DNA from: Planctomycetales bacterium
GTDB taxonomy: Bacteria > Planctomycetota > Phycisphaerae > SM23-33
Direction: 5' to 3'
NCBI GenBank assembly: GCA_030612725.1
Contig: JAUWNJ010000002.1
Span: forward strand, 1 to 64,000
Length of the DNA: 64,000 bases
Both the position numbers and the translations under genes were made by a program. The notes under the pieces are model-generated. The model did not search any database. It was not told the DNA's origin and saw only the letters and a program-made list of their open reading frames with translations. Shown piece by piece: positions 16,279-23,711 of the stretch; the first letter of the stretch is position 1, and each line of letters starts with the position of its first letter.

Positions 16279-17535
16279 ATGACAACCAAGACAATTGCGG
16301 ATATTGACGTTTCCGGTAAAAAGGTGCTGATGCGGGTGGATTTTAATGTCCCGCTGGACAATGGCAAGGTTACGAACGATAAGCGGATCGTCGCCGCCCT
16401 TCCCAGCATTAAGCATGTTCTCGACGGTGGTGGGGCGCTGATTTTGATGAGCCACCTGGGCCGGCCTAAGGGCGAAGGCTTCCAGGCGGAGTTCTCGCTC
16501 AAACCCGTTGCCGATCGCCTGGCTGAACTGCTGGATAGACCCGTAACGCTAGGCCCGCCGGAGGTCGTCGGGGCCGGAACGGAAGAACTCGTCGCGGCAA
16601 TTAAGCCGGGAAATGTCGTCCTGCTGGAGAACGTCCGCTTCCATCCCGGCGAGACCATGCTCGACAAGGCCAGGAAAAATCCCGACGGTCAACTCGCGTT
16701 CGATCAGAGAGAGACGCTTTACGGGTTCGTCCAGGAACTGGGACGATTGGGAGAGGTTTATGTCAACGACGCCTTCGGCACCTGCCATCGCAAGCACGCC
16801 AGCATGTACGGAGCGGCCAAGATTATTAAGGCCAAAGGCGGACCGGCGGTAGCGGGCTTCCTCGTCGAAAAAGAAATCAAATATCTTCACGACGCTATTT
16901 CCGACCCAGCCAAGCCTTTCGTTGTTATTCTCGGCGGGGCGAAGGTCTCCGATAAAATCAAACTCATCTCCACACTGCTTGAAAAAGTTGACCGGATAAT
17001 CATCGGCGGAGCAATGGCCTACACGCTGCTCAAAAGCCAGGGCATCGGCGTCGGTAAAAGCCTCGTTGAGGAAAACCAGGTCGGGTCGATGAAGAACCTG
17101 CTGGCACGGGCGGGTGACAAGATTGTCCTGCCGGAGGACAATATCGTTACGGACGATTTCGACACCGGCAAGCCCCAAACGACCGACGGGCTTGGTATGG
17201 CCGATGATATGCAGGGCATGGACATCGGTTCGGAGACGATTAAAAAATTCAGCGAGATAATCGCCGGTGCGAAAACTATCGTATGGAACGGTCCGATGGG
17301 CGTGTTCGAGAAGCCCGACTACGCAGCCGGGACAAAGGCAATCGCCGAAGCCGTCGCCAAGGCTACAGACGCCGGAGCGGTCAGCGTCATTGGTGGCGGT
17401 GATTCAGCCACTGCCGTTGACCAGATGGGTCTGGCCGAGAAGATGACTCACGTCTCCACCGGCGGCGGGGCGTCGCTGACGTTCCTCGAAGGCAAATCCA
17501 TGCCGGCATTGGAAGTACTGGACCAGAAAGAATAG
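16279..17535 (+). CDS. pgk: Phosphoglycerate kinase
   Basis: The 418-residue kinase has the 3-phosphoglycerate-binding MRVDFNVPLD (residues 18-27), SHLGRPKG, LLENVRFHPGE and VNDAFGTCHRKHAS. It also has the nucleotide-binding VILGGAKVSDK and the hinge/ATP loop VIGGGDSATAV near residue 375. It makes ATP and 3-phosphoglycerate from 1,3-bisphosphoglycerate. The length is slightly above the usual 390-400 because of loops such as KARKNPDGQLAFDQRETLYG. It follows gap on the same strand, but a transposase-like gene and terminators lie between, so it probably has its own promoter. Confidence 0.97.
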   Translation: MTTKTIADIDVSGKKVLMRVDFNVPLDNGKVTNDKRIVAALPSIKHVLDGGGALILMSHLGRPKGEGFQAEFSLKPVADRLAELLDRPVTLGPPEVVGAGTEELVAAIKPGNVVLLENVRFHPGETMLDKARKNPDGQLAFDQRETLYGFVQELGRLGEVYVNDAFGTCHRKHASMYGAAKIIKAKGGPAVAGFLVEKEIKYLHDAISDPAKPFVVILGGAKVSDKIKLISTLLEKVDRIIIGGAMAYTLLKSQGIGVGKSLVEENQVGSMKNLLARAGDKIVLPEDNIVTDDFDTGKPQTTDGLGMADDMQGMDIGSETIKKFSEIIAGAKTIVWNGPMGVFEKPDYAAGTKAIAEAVAKATDAGAVSVIGGGDSATAVDQMGLAEKMTHVSTGGGASLTFLEGKSMPALEVLDQKE

Positions 17536-17558
17536 GCCGCAGAGTCGCAGGCGGCTTA

Positions 17559-18371
17559 TTATTTCCCCAATTCGCGTGAGCGTTGGGCCGCTTTTCCGAA
17601 GGCGGCGACGAGGGCGTCTCGGACGCCGGCGGAATCCATTGATTCGACGGCGGCTTGGGTCGTCCCGCCGGGGCTTGTAACTCTCGCCCGCAGGACTTCG
17701 GGTGGCTCGCCGGTGCGGGTCAGGAGTTCACCGGCTCCGCGGCAGGTTTGGATCGCCAGGTTTGTAGCCAGGTCGCGGTCGAGTCCCTCTTCTACGCCGG
17801 CGGCGATCATTGCTTCGATAAGGTAGAAGAAATATGCCGGCCCGGACCCGCTGACGGCGACAACCGCGTCGATTAGTTCTTCGGCGACGCGGACCGTTTT
17901 TCCGCAGGCAGCAAAGAGTTTTTCCGTCCATACCAGGTCCGCTTCGGTTGCGCCAGGCCCGGCGGCTACGGCGCTTACGCCCGCGCCGACCAGCATGGGC
18001 GTGTTGGGCATGACGCGAACGATTCTGCCCTTCTCGCCGAGCCTTTCGAAGATAAATTGTGCGCGGATACCGGCTGCGATACTGACGATTGTGGTATCGG
18101 GATTGATGGCTTCGGCGACGCCTTCGAGAACCTCGCCCATTATTTGCGGCTTGACTGCGAGGATGATTCGCGGGCATTGAGCGGGGATGCTGTTATCGGT
18201 TTCTGTGGTGATGCCCAATTCGCGCGTAAAATGCTGCCGACGGGAAAACTGCGGGTCGGAAACGACCACGGAATTATGGTCGATCAGATTGGCTGAAATA
18301 ACCCCTCGCATCAAGGCTTCAGCCATGTTGCCCGCACCGATTACACCGAGTTGGTAAGCAGAATGCGACAA
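17559..18371 (-). CDS. proC: Pyrroline-5-carboxylate reductase
   Basis: The 270-residue product has the dinucleotide-binding GVIGAGNMAEALMRG (about 9-23), VKPQ, RVMPNTPMLVGAG and the proline-enzyme block AVSGSGPAYFFYLIEAM. It ends in TSPGGTTQAAVESMD. It reduces 1-pyrroline-5-carboxylate to proline with NADPH. The start appears to be TTG at 18371, because the Rossmann glycine loop begins only ten residues in and no ATG precedes it in frame; AAGGAA lies about 13 nt upstream. It converges with pgk at a 23-nt gap. Confidence 0.95.
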   Translation of the reverse strand: MSHSAYQLGVIGAGNMAEALMRGVISANLIDHNSVVVSDPQFSRRQHFTRELGITTETDNSIPAQCPRIILAVKPQIMGEVLEGVAEAINPDTTIVSIAAGIRAQFIFERLGEKGRIVRVMPNTPMLVGAGVSAVAAGPGATEADLVWTEKLFAACGKTVRVAEELIDAVVAVSGSGPAYFFYLIEAMIAAGVEEGLDRDLATNLAIQTCRGAGELLTRTGEPPEVLRARVTSPGGTTQAAVESMDSAGVRDALVAAFGKAAQRSRELGK

Positions 18372-18420
18372 TGTTTGAGTGAATTCCTTTATATGGATAA
18401 GGTCTTGCCGGTCCGGGAAC

Positions 18421-18590
18421 AGAATAGCGGGATTTCAGGGATTACGGGATTATAGGGATTAGTTTTAATTTTCAAATCTCATGATTTGTAAAGAGGTTGA
18501 TCCGTCATCCAATTTTTCATGCTTCTTCTGTTTCTTTCAGTAAAAATAAAATCTCTGTAATCCGGTAATCCCCATAATCCTGCTATTCTG
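18421..18590. repeat. Inverted repeat of AGCGGGATTTCAGGGATTACGGGATT words
   Basis: Words at 18421-18459 are answered in reverse complement at 18558-18590 with a few mismatches. The vocabulary is the same as in 11742-11855. It lies between proC and the small-protein pair. Confidence 0.75.
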
Positions 18591-18605
18591 TTTCTTGAAA
18601 TCCCT

Positions 18606-18800
18606 TCACTCGTCGAGGATTTCCAGTAGTCGTTCGGTCAGTTCCAAGTGGCGGGATTTATCTCGCGTGAGTCTGCGGAGTTGTTCCCGTCGGGGCGGTT
18701 CGGCCTCCGTCGAGGCGAGTTGGTCGTACTCATCGGCAACGGCTGATACGGTCTGGAGCATTTCGTTGAAGTGTTCTCGAAGGATCACTCGTTCAGGCAT
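18606..18800 (-). CDS. Small hypothetical helical protein
   Basis: This 64-residue, highly charged, all-helical protein (MPERVILREHFNEMLQTVSA...) has no recognised domain. Its ATG overlaps the end of the 79-residue gene upstream by 8 nt, so the two are a coupled pair, and codon use looks normal. The pair follows the CcdA-like gene on the same strand after a 160-nt gap and may belong to that operon. Function unknown. Confidence 0.5.
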   Translation of the reverse strand: MPERVILREHFNEMLQTVSAVADEYDQLASTEAEPPRREQLRRLTRDKSRHLELTERLLEILDE

Positions 18801-19032
18801 GGTAAGTCTCCTGGGAAGGCCCTTCCGCGAGAGCGTGAATGGCTGCGACGTGAGAGAGACCGTCGTGCTTCATCGCATCGAGAATGGCGTGTATCTCGGC
18901 TCGTTGTTCCTCGTCGAGACATTCGATGTGCCGGAGTTCATCGGCAGCAGCCTCTACGCACACGAGGAGCGAGGCTTCGAGTTCCGCCACCTTTTTCAAT
19001 TGGCCAAGATCCTGACCGCATACGGACGACAT
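18793..19032 (-). CDS. Small hypothetical helical protein
   Basis: This 79-residue helical protein (MSSVCGQDLGQLKKVAELEA...) has a CVEAAADELRHIECLDEEQRA stretch containing a His and acidic residues spaced as in ferritin-like helices. No family is recognised. It overlaps the next gene by 8 nt. The 19033-19194 gap upstream contains no gene. Its position next to a redox/metalloid operon is suggestive only. Confidence 0.5.
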   Translation of the reverse strand: MSSVCGQDLGQLKKVAELEASLLVCVEAAADELRHIECLDEEQRAEIHAILDAMKHDGLSHVAAIHALAEGPSQETYHA

Positions 19033-19194
19033 GCTACAACTCCCTTATCAACTAACTCTATTCTCGCACACCAAGTGAAAATACGCAAGGTAGAAACCGC
19101 CGATTTTGCGCGATTTTTATTGCAGCATTTCGGTGATTGTGTCGGGGTTGAGAACCTTCGATGGTGTTGGTGGGGGCTGGGCAATTGTCTTTTA

Positions 19195-19893
19195 TTACCG
19201 GGCTGTGTAGATGAGGTAAATGCCTCCCAACAGAACGAGAACGCCGCAGATTTTCTTGATGATTATGGTCCCTTTGGATTTCTCGTTCCAGTTCAGATAC
19301 CGCTGGACCAGTTCTGTGCTTGTGCCGGCCAGGACGATGACCGAGCAGTGTCCGATACCATAGACTGCCAGCAGCAGGATGCCGTAGGCGATATTGGTAG
19401 CCGCGAGTTTGAAGGTAACGCCCAGCATCGGGGCCATGTACGCGAAAGTGCAAGGCCCCAGGGCGATTCCGAAAACCAGTCCGAGAATTAATGCGGCCAG
19501 CATTCCCTTGCGTTTCATGCCGATTTTGCCCGGTCCGGACCAGGGCATGGGAATAACGTTCAGAAGATGCAGGCCAACGATGAAAAAGATAACCGCGACG
19601 ATGTAGTTACCGTACTTGCCAACATCACCCATCATTCGTCCTGCCGCCGCAGTGATCCCGCCGATAGCACCGATGGTTATCAGGATGCCCGACGAAAACA
19701 GCGTTGAGATGAGAAATGCCCGTTTGGTTGAGATTCTGCCCTGCTCGTCTATAAAGCCGACGATTAACGGGATGCTGGCCAGATGGCATGGGCTTAGCAG
19801 GATGCTCATGATGCCCCAGAGGAAGGCCGCCCCTAAAGCAACTGCCGGGGTTCCTTCGACGGCGCTGGTCAACGTCGTGAAAAGATATTCCAT
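19195..19893 (-). CDS. CcdA/DsbD-type thiol-disulfide transmembrane protein
   Basis: This 232-residue, six-helix membrane protein carries the two conserved membrane cysteines of CcdA in ILLSPCHLASIPLIVGF (helix 1) and FGIALGPCTFAYMAPMLG (helix 4). CcdA moves electrons from cytoplasmic thioredoxin to extracytoplasmic Trx-fold partners. The likely partner is the double-Trx protein encoded immediately upstream with a 2-nt gap. The family also contains permeases from organoarsenical operons (ArsG type), which the arsR/ArsP context makes a real alternative. Electron transfer and efflux cannot be told apart from sequence. Confidence 0.85.
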   Translation of the reverse strand: MEYLFTTLTSAVEGTPAVALGAAFLWGIMSILLSPCHLASIPLIVGFIDEQGRISTKRAFLISTLFSSGILITIGAIGGITAAAGRMMGDVGKYGNYIVAVIFFIVGLHLLNVIPMPWSGPGKIGMKRKGMLAALILGLVFGIALGPCTFAYMAPMLGVTFKLAATNIAYGILLLAVYGIGHCSVIVLAGTSTELVQRYLNWNEKSKGTIIIKKICGVLVLLGGIYLIYTAR

Positions 19894-19895
19894 GA

Positions 19896-21374
19896 CTACT
19901 TGACTCCCATCGCCGCCAGTTTCTTTTCGATCTCGTCCCGGCCGAAGAAACCTGTGTGGCGAAACACTTCCTTGCCGTTCTTGTCGAAAAACACAAGCAG
20001 CGGAATGCTCTGAACGCCGTACCGTGCGGCGAGAATCTGCTCTTCGCGGACGTGAACGAACACGACATTGAGTTTGCCCTGGTACTTCTTTTTGACGGCG
20101 TTGCGTATAGGCTCCATCATGTCGCAGGGACGGCAGCCTTTGGCTCCGAAGTTGACAAATGACGGCTTTCCGCTATCGCGGACCTTATCGACCGGATTAT
20201 TTCTGGCCGATGCCGCTTGTACCTTTATCCAGGAAGCAGAGAGCTCGATGGGAATTCTCCGCCCAATGGTCTTGACGTGTCCGTCTGCAAATTTCTGCTT
20301 CTTTTCTCCGAGAAGGTACTGCTCAATCTGCGGCTTGACCTGGTCCATCGCTGCATTGCCGACAAGGTCTTTATTCTTGTCGTAGAACTCCTTTATTTCG
20401 CGGTCGGTTACTTTGATCTTTGGGGTCAGGATCTCGAAATATTCCCCGATAATGTCCTGTTCACTCTTGCCCGATATGTTCTTTCCAGCCTTTTCCAGTT
20501 CGCGTTTTGCTTCCGAGAGCAGCAGTTTTCCGGTGGCCGTTTGTTCCAGGAGAAAGAAGGTGTTCTTTTTCAGTTGTTCCCGGACATTGGCGGGGGCCTT
20601 GGCAATCTCTTTGTCGAGGTCTGCCTGACTGATAACCAACTTTCCGGCGCGCAGAACAGTGCTACCCTGGGGTATATTCACAAGTTTGGCATGAGTCAGC
20701 CCGCCGGACGCCAGTCTGGGATATATCCCTAAAATCGTGGCGACGGGTTTGGTCGTTGGTGCTGTGGTTGTTGTTGGTGCTGTGGTTGCCGTTGGCGCTG
20801 TGGTTGTCGCTGGTGCTGTGGTTGCCTTGCCGACGGATAAATCGACACCCAGTTCCTTCCACTTGGCAAGAATATCCTCCCTGGACATGAAGCCCTCGTG
20901 CCGCCAGAGTTCCTTGCCGGAAGCGTCGTAGAATATCTGCGTAGGGATTAAACGAACCTTGTATTTCCCGGTGAGACCGGGGTCTTTCCCCACGTCAAAG
21001 ACGTCCACCTGAAGTCTGCCGGCATATTCTTTCTTCAGGTTATCGAGTATAGGCGCCATCAACTTGCAGGGGATGCACTTGTCCGACCCCAGGTCCACCA
21101 GGCGGGGTATGCCGGTTGCGCCGGCTTTGTCCGTCGGTGTGGAATCATCCCGTTTCAATGCGATCACGACGCCTACCGCAGCCAGAAGTACGACAACGAT
21201 GCTAATTTTTCCGATTTTGTTCATGGTTGAAACACCTTTCTGTTTCCAGATTCGTCCTGCCCAACGGAGACAGCACCAAAGACCAACGAGAAAAACCAGG
21301 GCAACCAGCGGATTTACGCCGCCATCACCACCGCCGCCGCCACTGCACGGACACAAACCGATGAACGCGATCAT
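19896..21374 (-). CDS. Membrane-anchored Trx - SurA_N-like - Trx fusion protein
   Basis: The 492-residue reading frame begins with ATGA overlap to the gene upstream. Residues 1-50 hold a Cys/Gly-rich start and a membrane helix. Residue 51 (MNKIGKISIVVVLLAAVG) starts a second membrane or signal segment, and this ATG at 21224 is an alternative start. Thioredoxin domain 1 has CIPC near 99. A Thr/Ala/Pro linker follows (about 180-210). Residues 240-370 resemble the SurA/PrsA chaperone N domain (LVISQADLDKEI, KVTDREIKEFYDKN). Thioredoxin domain 2 has CRPC near 408. All four active-site cysteines are present. It should act outside the membrane, reducing or refolding proteins with electrons from the adjacent CcdA-like protein. 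Confidence 0.8.
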   Translation of the reverse strand: MIAFIGLCPCSGGGGGDGGVNPLVALVFLVGLWCCLRWAGRIWKQKGVSTMNKIGKISIVVVLLAAVGVVIALKRDDSTPTDKAGATGIPRLVDLGSDKCIPCKLMAPILDNLKKEYAGRLQVDVFDVGKDPGLTGKYKVRLIPTQIFYDASGKELWRHEGFMSREDILAKWKELGVDLSVGKATTAPATTTAPTATTAPTTTTAPTTKPVATILGIYPRLASGGLTHAKLVNIPQGSTVLRAGKLVISQADLDKEIAKAPANVREQLKKNTFFLLEQTATGKLLLSEAKRELEKAGKNISGKSEQDIIGEYFEILTPKIKVTDREIKEFYDKNKDLVGNAAMDQVKPQIEQYLLGEKKQKFADGHVKTIGRRIPIELSASWIKVQAASARNNPVDKVRDSGKPSFVNFGAKGCRPCDMMEPIRNAVKKKYQGKLNVVFVHVREEQILAARYGVQSIPLLVFFDKNGKEVFRHTGFFGRDEIEKKLAAMGVK

Positions 21375-21604
21375 CCGAGCATGTCCCTGATGTCTTCCGG
21401 TTCGGGAACCTTGCCGACGGCTTTGACTTCGCCGTCCACGACCAGGGCCGGGGTCAGCATTACGCCGAATTTCATAATCTCGTTGATGTCGGTGATCTTT
21501 TCGATTTCATATTCGACGCCCAGCGCCTTGGCGGCGGCTTCGGTGTTTTGAGCCAGTTTTTTGCACTTCGGGCATCCTGTTCCGAGAATCTGTAATTTTT
21601 TCAT
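21371..21604 (-). CDS. Small thioredoxin-like protein, MTH895/redox-active disulfide type
   Basis: The 77-residue product MKKLQILGTGCPKCKKLAQ has a GCPKC active site at residues 10-14, a cis-Pro region (LTPALVVDG) and the short fold of the TM0996/MTH895 glutaredoxin-like group. Such proteins often sit in arsenic or permease operons. It has ATGA overlaps with genes on both sides (21601-21604 and 21371-21374), so it is translated as part of one chain of coupled genes. It is probably cytoplasmic and passes electrons toward the CcdA-like protein. Confidence 0.88.
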   Translation of the reverse strand: MKKLQILGTGCPKCKKLAQNTEAAAKALGVEYEIEKITDINEIMKFGVMLTPALVVDGEVKAVGKVPEPEDIRDMLG

Positions 21605-21975
21605 GTCAACGCCTCTCTTACCTTTTCTAGCACCTTTTCAACCTGTTCATCCGTGGCGCGGGCGCCTTTGACCTTCTCAATGCCCAGGTCGGCAACTTTC
21701 ACCTGCACGTAGTTTGTTACGCCGCAGTTGTCGAAAATCTTTTTGGCGCAATCCATCGGGCAGCCGTCGATAACGACGTTCAGGTCGGCGTCCCTGGCTG
21801 CTTGAATCATGCCATTTGTGCCCGCGCCAAGCCCAGCCAGGCAGAACATTATGCCTTCCCCGGCGAACATCATCTCGCGGGCGGCCTTATCGGCGACCTC
21901 GGCCACATTGGCCCCGCCGCTGCAGGCGTAAAACAAAACCGTTGGTTTTAAATCTCCACAACAGCAATCAGACAT
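21601..21975 (-). CDS. DGC-domain putative zinc-binding protein
   Basis: The 124-residue protein begins MSDCCCGDLKPTVLFYACSGGANVAEVADKA and contains VIDGCPMDCAKKIFDNCGV, the DGC motif that names this family. Four or more cysteines could bind zinc or another thiophilic metal. The start at 21975 is chosen because AAGGAAAAGAA lies just upstream; an earlier ATG at 21990 would place the Shine-Dalgarno inside the gene. The family is often found with arsR, permease and thioredoxin-like genes, as here. Biochemical role unknown; a metal(loid) carrier is plausible. Confidence 0.85.
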   Translation of the reverse strand: MSDCCCGDLKPTVLFYACSGGANVAEVADKAAREMMFAGEGIMFCLAGLGAGTNGMIQAARDADLNVVIDGCPMDCAKKIFDNCGVTNYVQVKVADLGIEKVKGARATDEQVEKVLEKVREALT

Positions 21976-22020
21976 TTCTTTTCCTTTCATAAAAAATACG
22001 AACCACTGTTGGACACAGAA

Positions 22021-23208
22021 TCATCCCGGAAACATTGCTCCGAAAATTATGCCGGAGATGGTGGCCATAACTACCACCAGCGAGACAAAAACCAATGTTT
22101 TACGTGTCCCCATAATGCTTCTAATAACAAGCATATTCGGCAGCGACAGTGCCGGTCCTGCCAGTAGCAGCGCAAGGGCAGGTCCTTTGCCCATTCCGGC
22201 TCGAATAAGACCTTCGAGGATGGGAACCTCCGTCAGTGTTGCGAAGTACATGAACGCGCCGGCCACCGATGCGAATAAGTTCGCCCGCATCGAGTTTCCC
22301 CCGACGGCCGATGCCACCCATTGCGACGGAATGACGCCCTCCCGGCCCGGGCTGCCAAGCAGGAAACCCGCAATCAGAACGCCGAAAAAAAGCAACGGCA
22401 GGATCTGCTTGGCGAAACCCCACGTCGAACCGGTCCATTCGCCCAGTTCGCCGCGTTTGAACCATGCAGCCAACATCGCAATCAGTGCCACGCCGAACGC
22501 ACCGGCTATGAAAAAGCGAAACCCGTGAATCGTCGCGTACAGGCCTGCGCCGGCAGCGTCTTCGGGTTTGCCCAGGTTGGCAAAGACCAGCACTGCGACC
22601 ATTGCGGCGAAGAAGGCTGCGTTTTTCCACAAAGGTCGGCTGACTTCCGGTGCGGGCATTTCCGCCTGATCGTTCGCCTTTTGCAGTTCTTCCTTGCGGA
22701 ATATCAGGTGCATCAGCAGGCCCAGAACGATGCTGAAAACAATGGCTCCGACGGCGCGGGCGATACCTATTTCCAGACCAAGCACACGGGCAGTCAGAAT
22801 GATTGCCAGAACGTTGATGGCCGGACCTGAGTATAGAAACGCCGTCGCCGGTCCCAGCCCCGCGCCCATCCGGTAAATGCCCGCAAAGAGCGGCAGCACC
22901 GTGCAGGAACAGACAGCCAGGATGCTTCCCGAAACGCTTGCCACACCGTAGGCCAGCACCTTGTTGGCTTTTGCGCCGAGGTATTTCATTACCGATGCCT
23001 GGCTGACGAATACAGCCATCGCCCCGGCGATAAAAAAGGCCGGCACAAGACAGAGTAGGACGTGCTCGCGTGCGTACCATTTGAGAAGTCGCAGCGATTC
23101 GGTTATGGCGTTGCCGAACCGAACGTTGCCGACGGGCAGGAAGAAACACCCCGCAAACACCGCGACAATCACCGCGAATTTTCCAAATTCTGCTTTTCGA
23201 TTGGTCAT
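22021..23208 (-). CDS. ArsP/SO_0444-type permease
   Basis: The 395-residue membrane protein has about ten helices in two repeated halves. The conserved SILAVCSCTVLPLFAGIYRMGAGLGPATAFLYSGPAINV is in the first half, and ATLTEVPILEGLIRAGMGKGPALALLLAGPALSLPNM in the second. The CSC motif is typical of the DUF318/ArsP family, which includes exporters of trivalent organoarsenicals. The start at 23208 overlaps the arsR stop (ATGA). With ArsR upstream, a DGC protein, thioredoxins and a CcdA-like protein downstream, it is the core of a metalloid or organoarsenical efflux operon. The true substrate is not shown by sequence. Confidence 0.88.
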   Translation of the reverse strand: MTNRKAEFGKFAVIVAVFAGCFFLPVGNVRFGNAITESLRLLKWYAREHVLLCLVPAFFIAGAMAVFVSQASVMKYLGAKANKVLAYGVASVSGSILAVCSCTVLPLFAGIYRMGAGLGPATAFLYSGPAINVLAIILTARVLGLEIGIARAVGAIVFSIVLGLLMHLIFRKEELQKANDQAEMPAPEVSRPLWKNAAFFAAMVAVLVFANLGKPEDAAGAGLYATIHGFRFFIAGAFGVALIAMLAAWFKRGELGEWTGSTWGFAKQILPLLFFGVLIAGFLLGSPGREGVIPSQWVASAVGGNSMRANLFASVAGAFMYFATLTEVPILEGLIRAGMGKGPALALLLAGPALSLPNMLVIRSIMGTRKTLVFVSLVVVMATISGIIFGAMFPG

Positions 23209-23531
23209 AGGTTCTTCAGGATTACCTTGTTCTCGTGCGCCTGCTCGCGGAGGACGTTTGTAACGCACTCCAGAAAGTTCAGCACACAGGGCGTCTTGAG
23301 GCTGTAGAGCATTCTCAGCCCGTCCTTGCGATGCTCGACGATCCCGGCCCGCAGCAGCACCGCCAGGTGTCGAGAAACGTTCGACCGCTCAGCGGCTACA
23401 TGCTCTGCAATATCGCAGACGCACTGCTCGCCGTCCTTGAGGAACTCAATTATTGCCAGACGAATCGGATGCCCGGCTGCGGTGAGAACAGCGGCTTTGC
23501 GCTCGTACAGGTTTCTGGTTGCAGCATTCAT
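23205..23531 (-). CDS. arsR: ArsR/SmtB family metalloregulator
   Basis: This 108-residue winged-helix repressor has GEQCVCDIAEHVAAERSNVSRHLAVLLRAGIV. The Cys-x-Cys at the start of the third helix matches the alpha-3 As(III)/Sb(III) sensing site of ArsR (ELCVCD type). A further Cys pair lies near the C terminus (PCVLNFLECV). It should repress its own operon until thiophilic metalloid binds. The gene leads the operon through an ATGA overlap with the permease. A candidate operator palindrome lies about 35 nt upstream (23565-23578). Confidence 0.92.
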   Translation of the reverse strand: MNAATRNLYERKAAVLTAAGHPIRLAIIEFLKDGEQCVCDIAEHVAAERSNVSRHLAVLLRAGIVEHRKDGLRMLYSLKTPCVLNFLECVTNVLREQAHENKVILKNL

Positions 23532-23564
23532 ATTTACTTACTCCATATTCGTTACTGTGTGTCC

Positions 23565-23578
23565 CTATGCTCACATAG
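23565..23578 (-). promoter_or_regulatory. Candidate ArsR operator/promoter
   Basis: The CTATG-4 nt-CATAG palindrome, with extra ACTATG copies just upstream on the minus strand, lies in A/T-rich DNA. TTGAAA (about 23597-23602) and TAT-rich -10-like sequence overlap it. The position upstream of arsR fits autorepression. The site sits between divergent arsR and secA. Confidence 0.4.
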
Positions 23579-23711
23579 TAACATAGTATAATTTTATTTC
23601 AAGTGAATTTTTTTATTTTTTGCATATCTGTTTTTTTGAGGCAGCGACGGCATTGCTTGACGTCGTCGGATACAAGATGCGATACTGTACGGAATAGAAG
23701 ATTCTCTTTGG

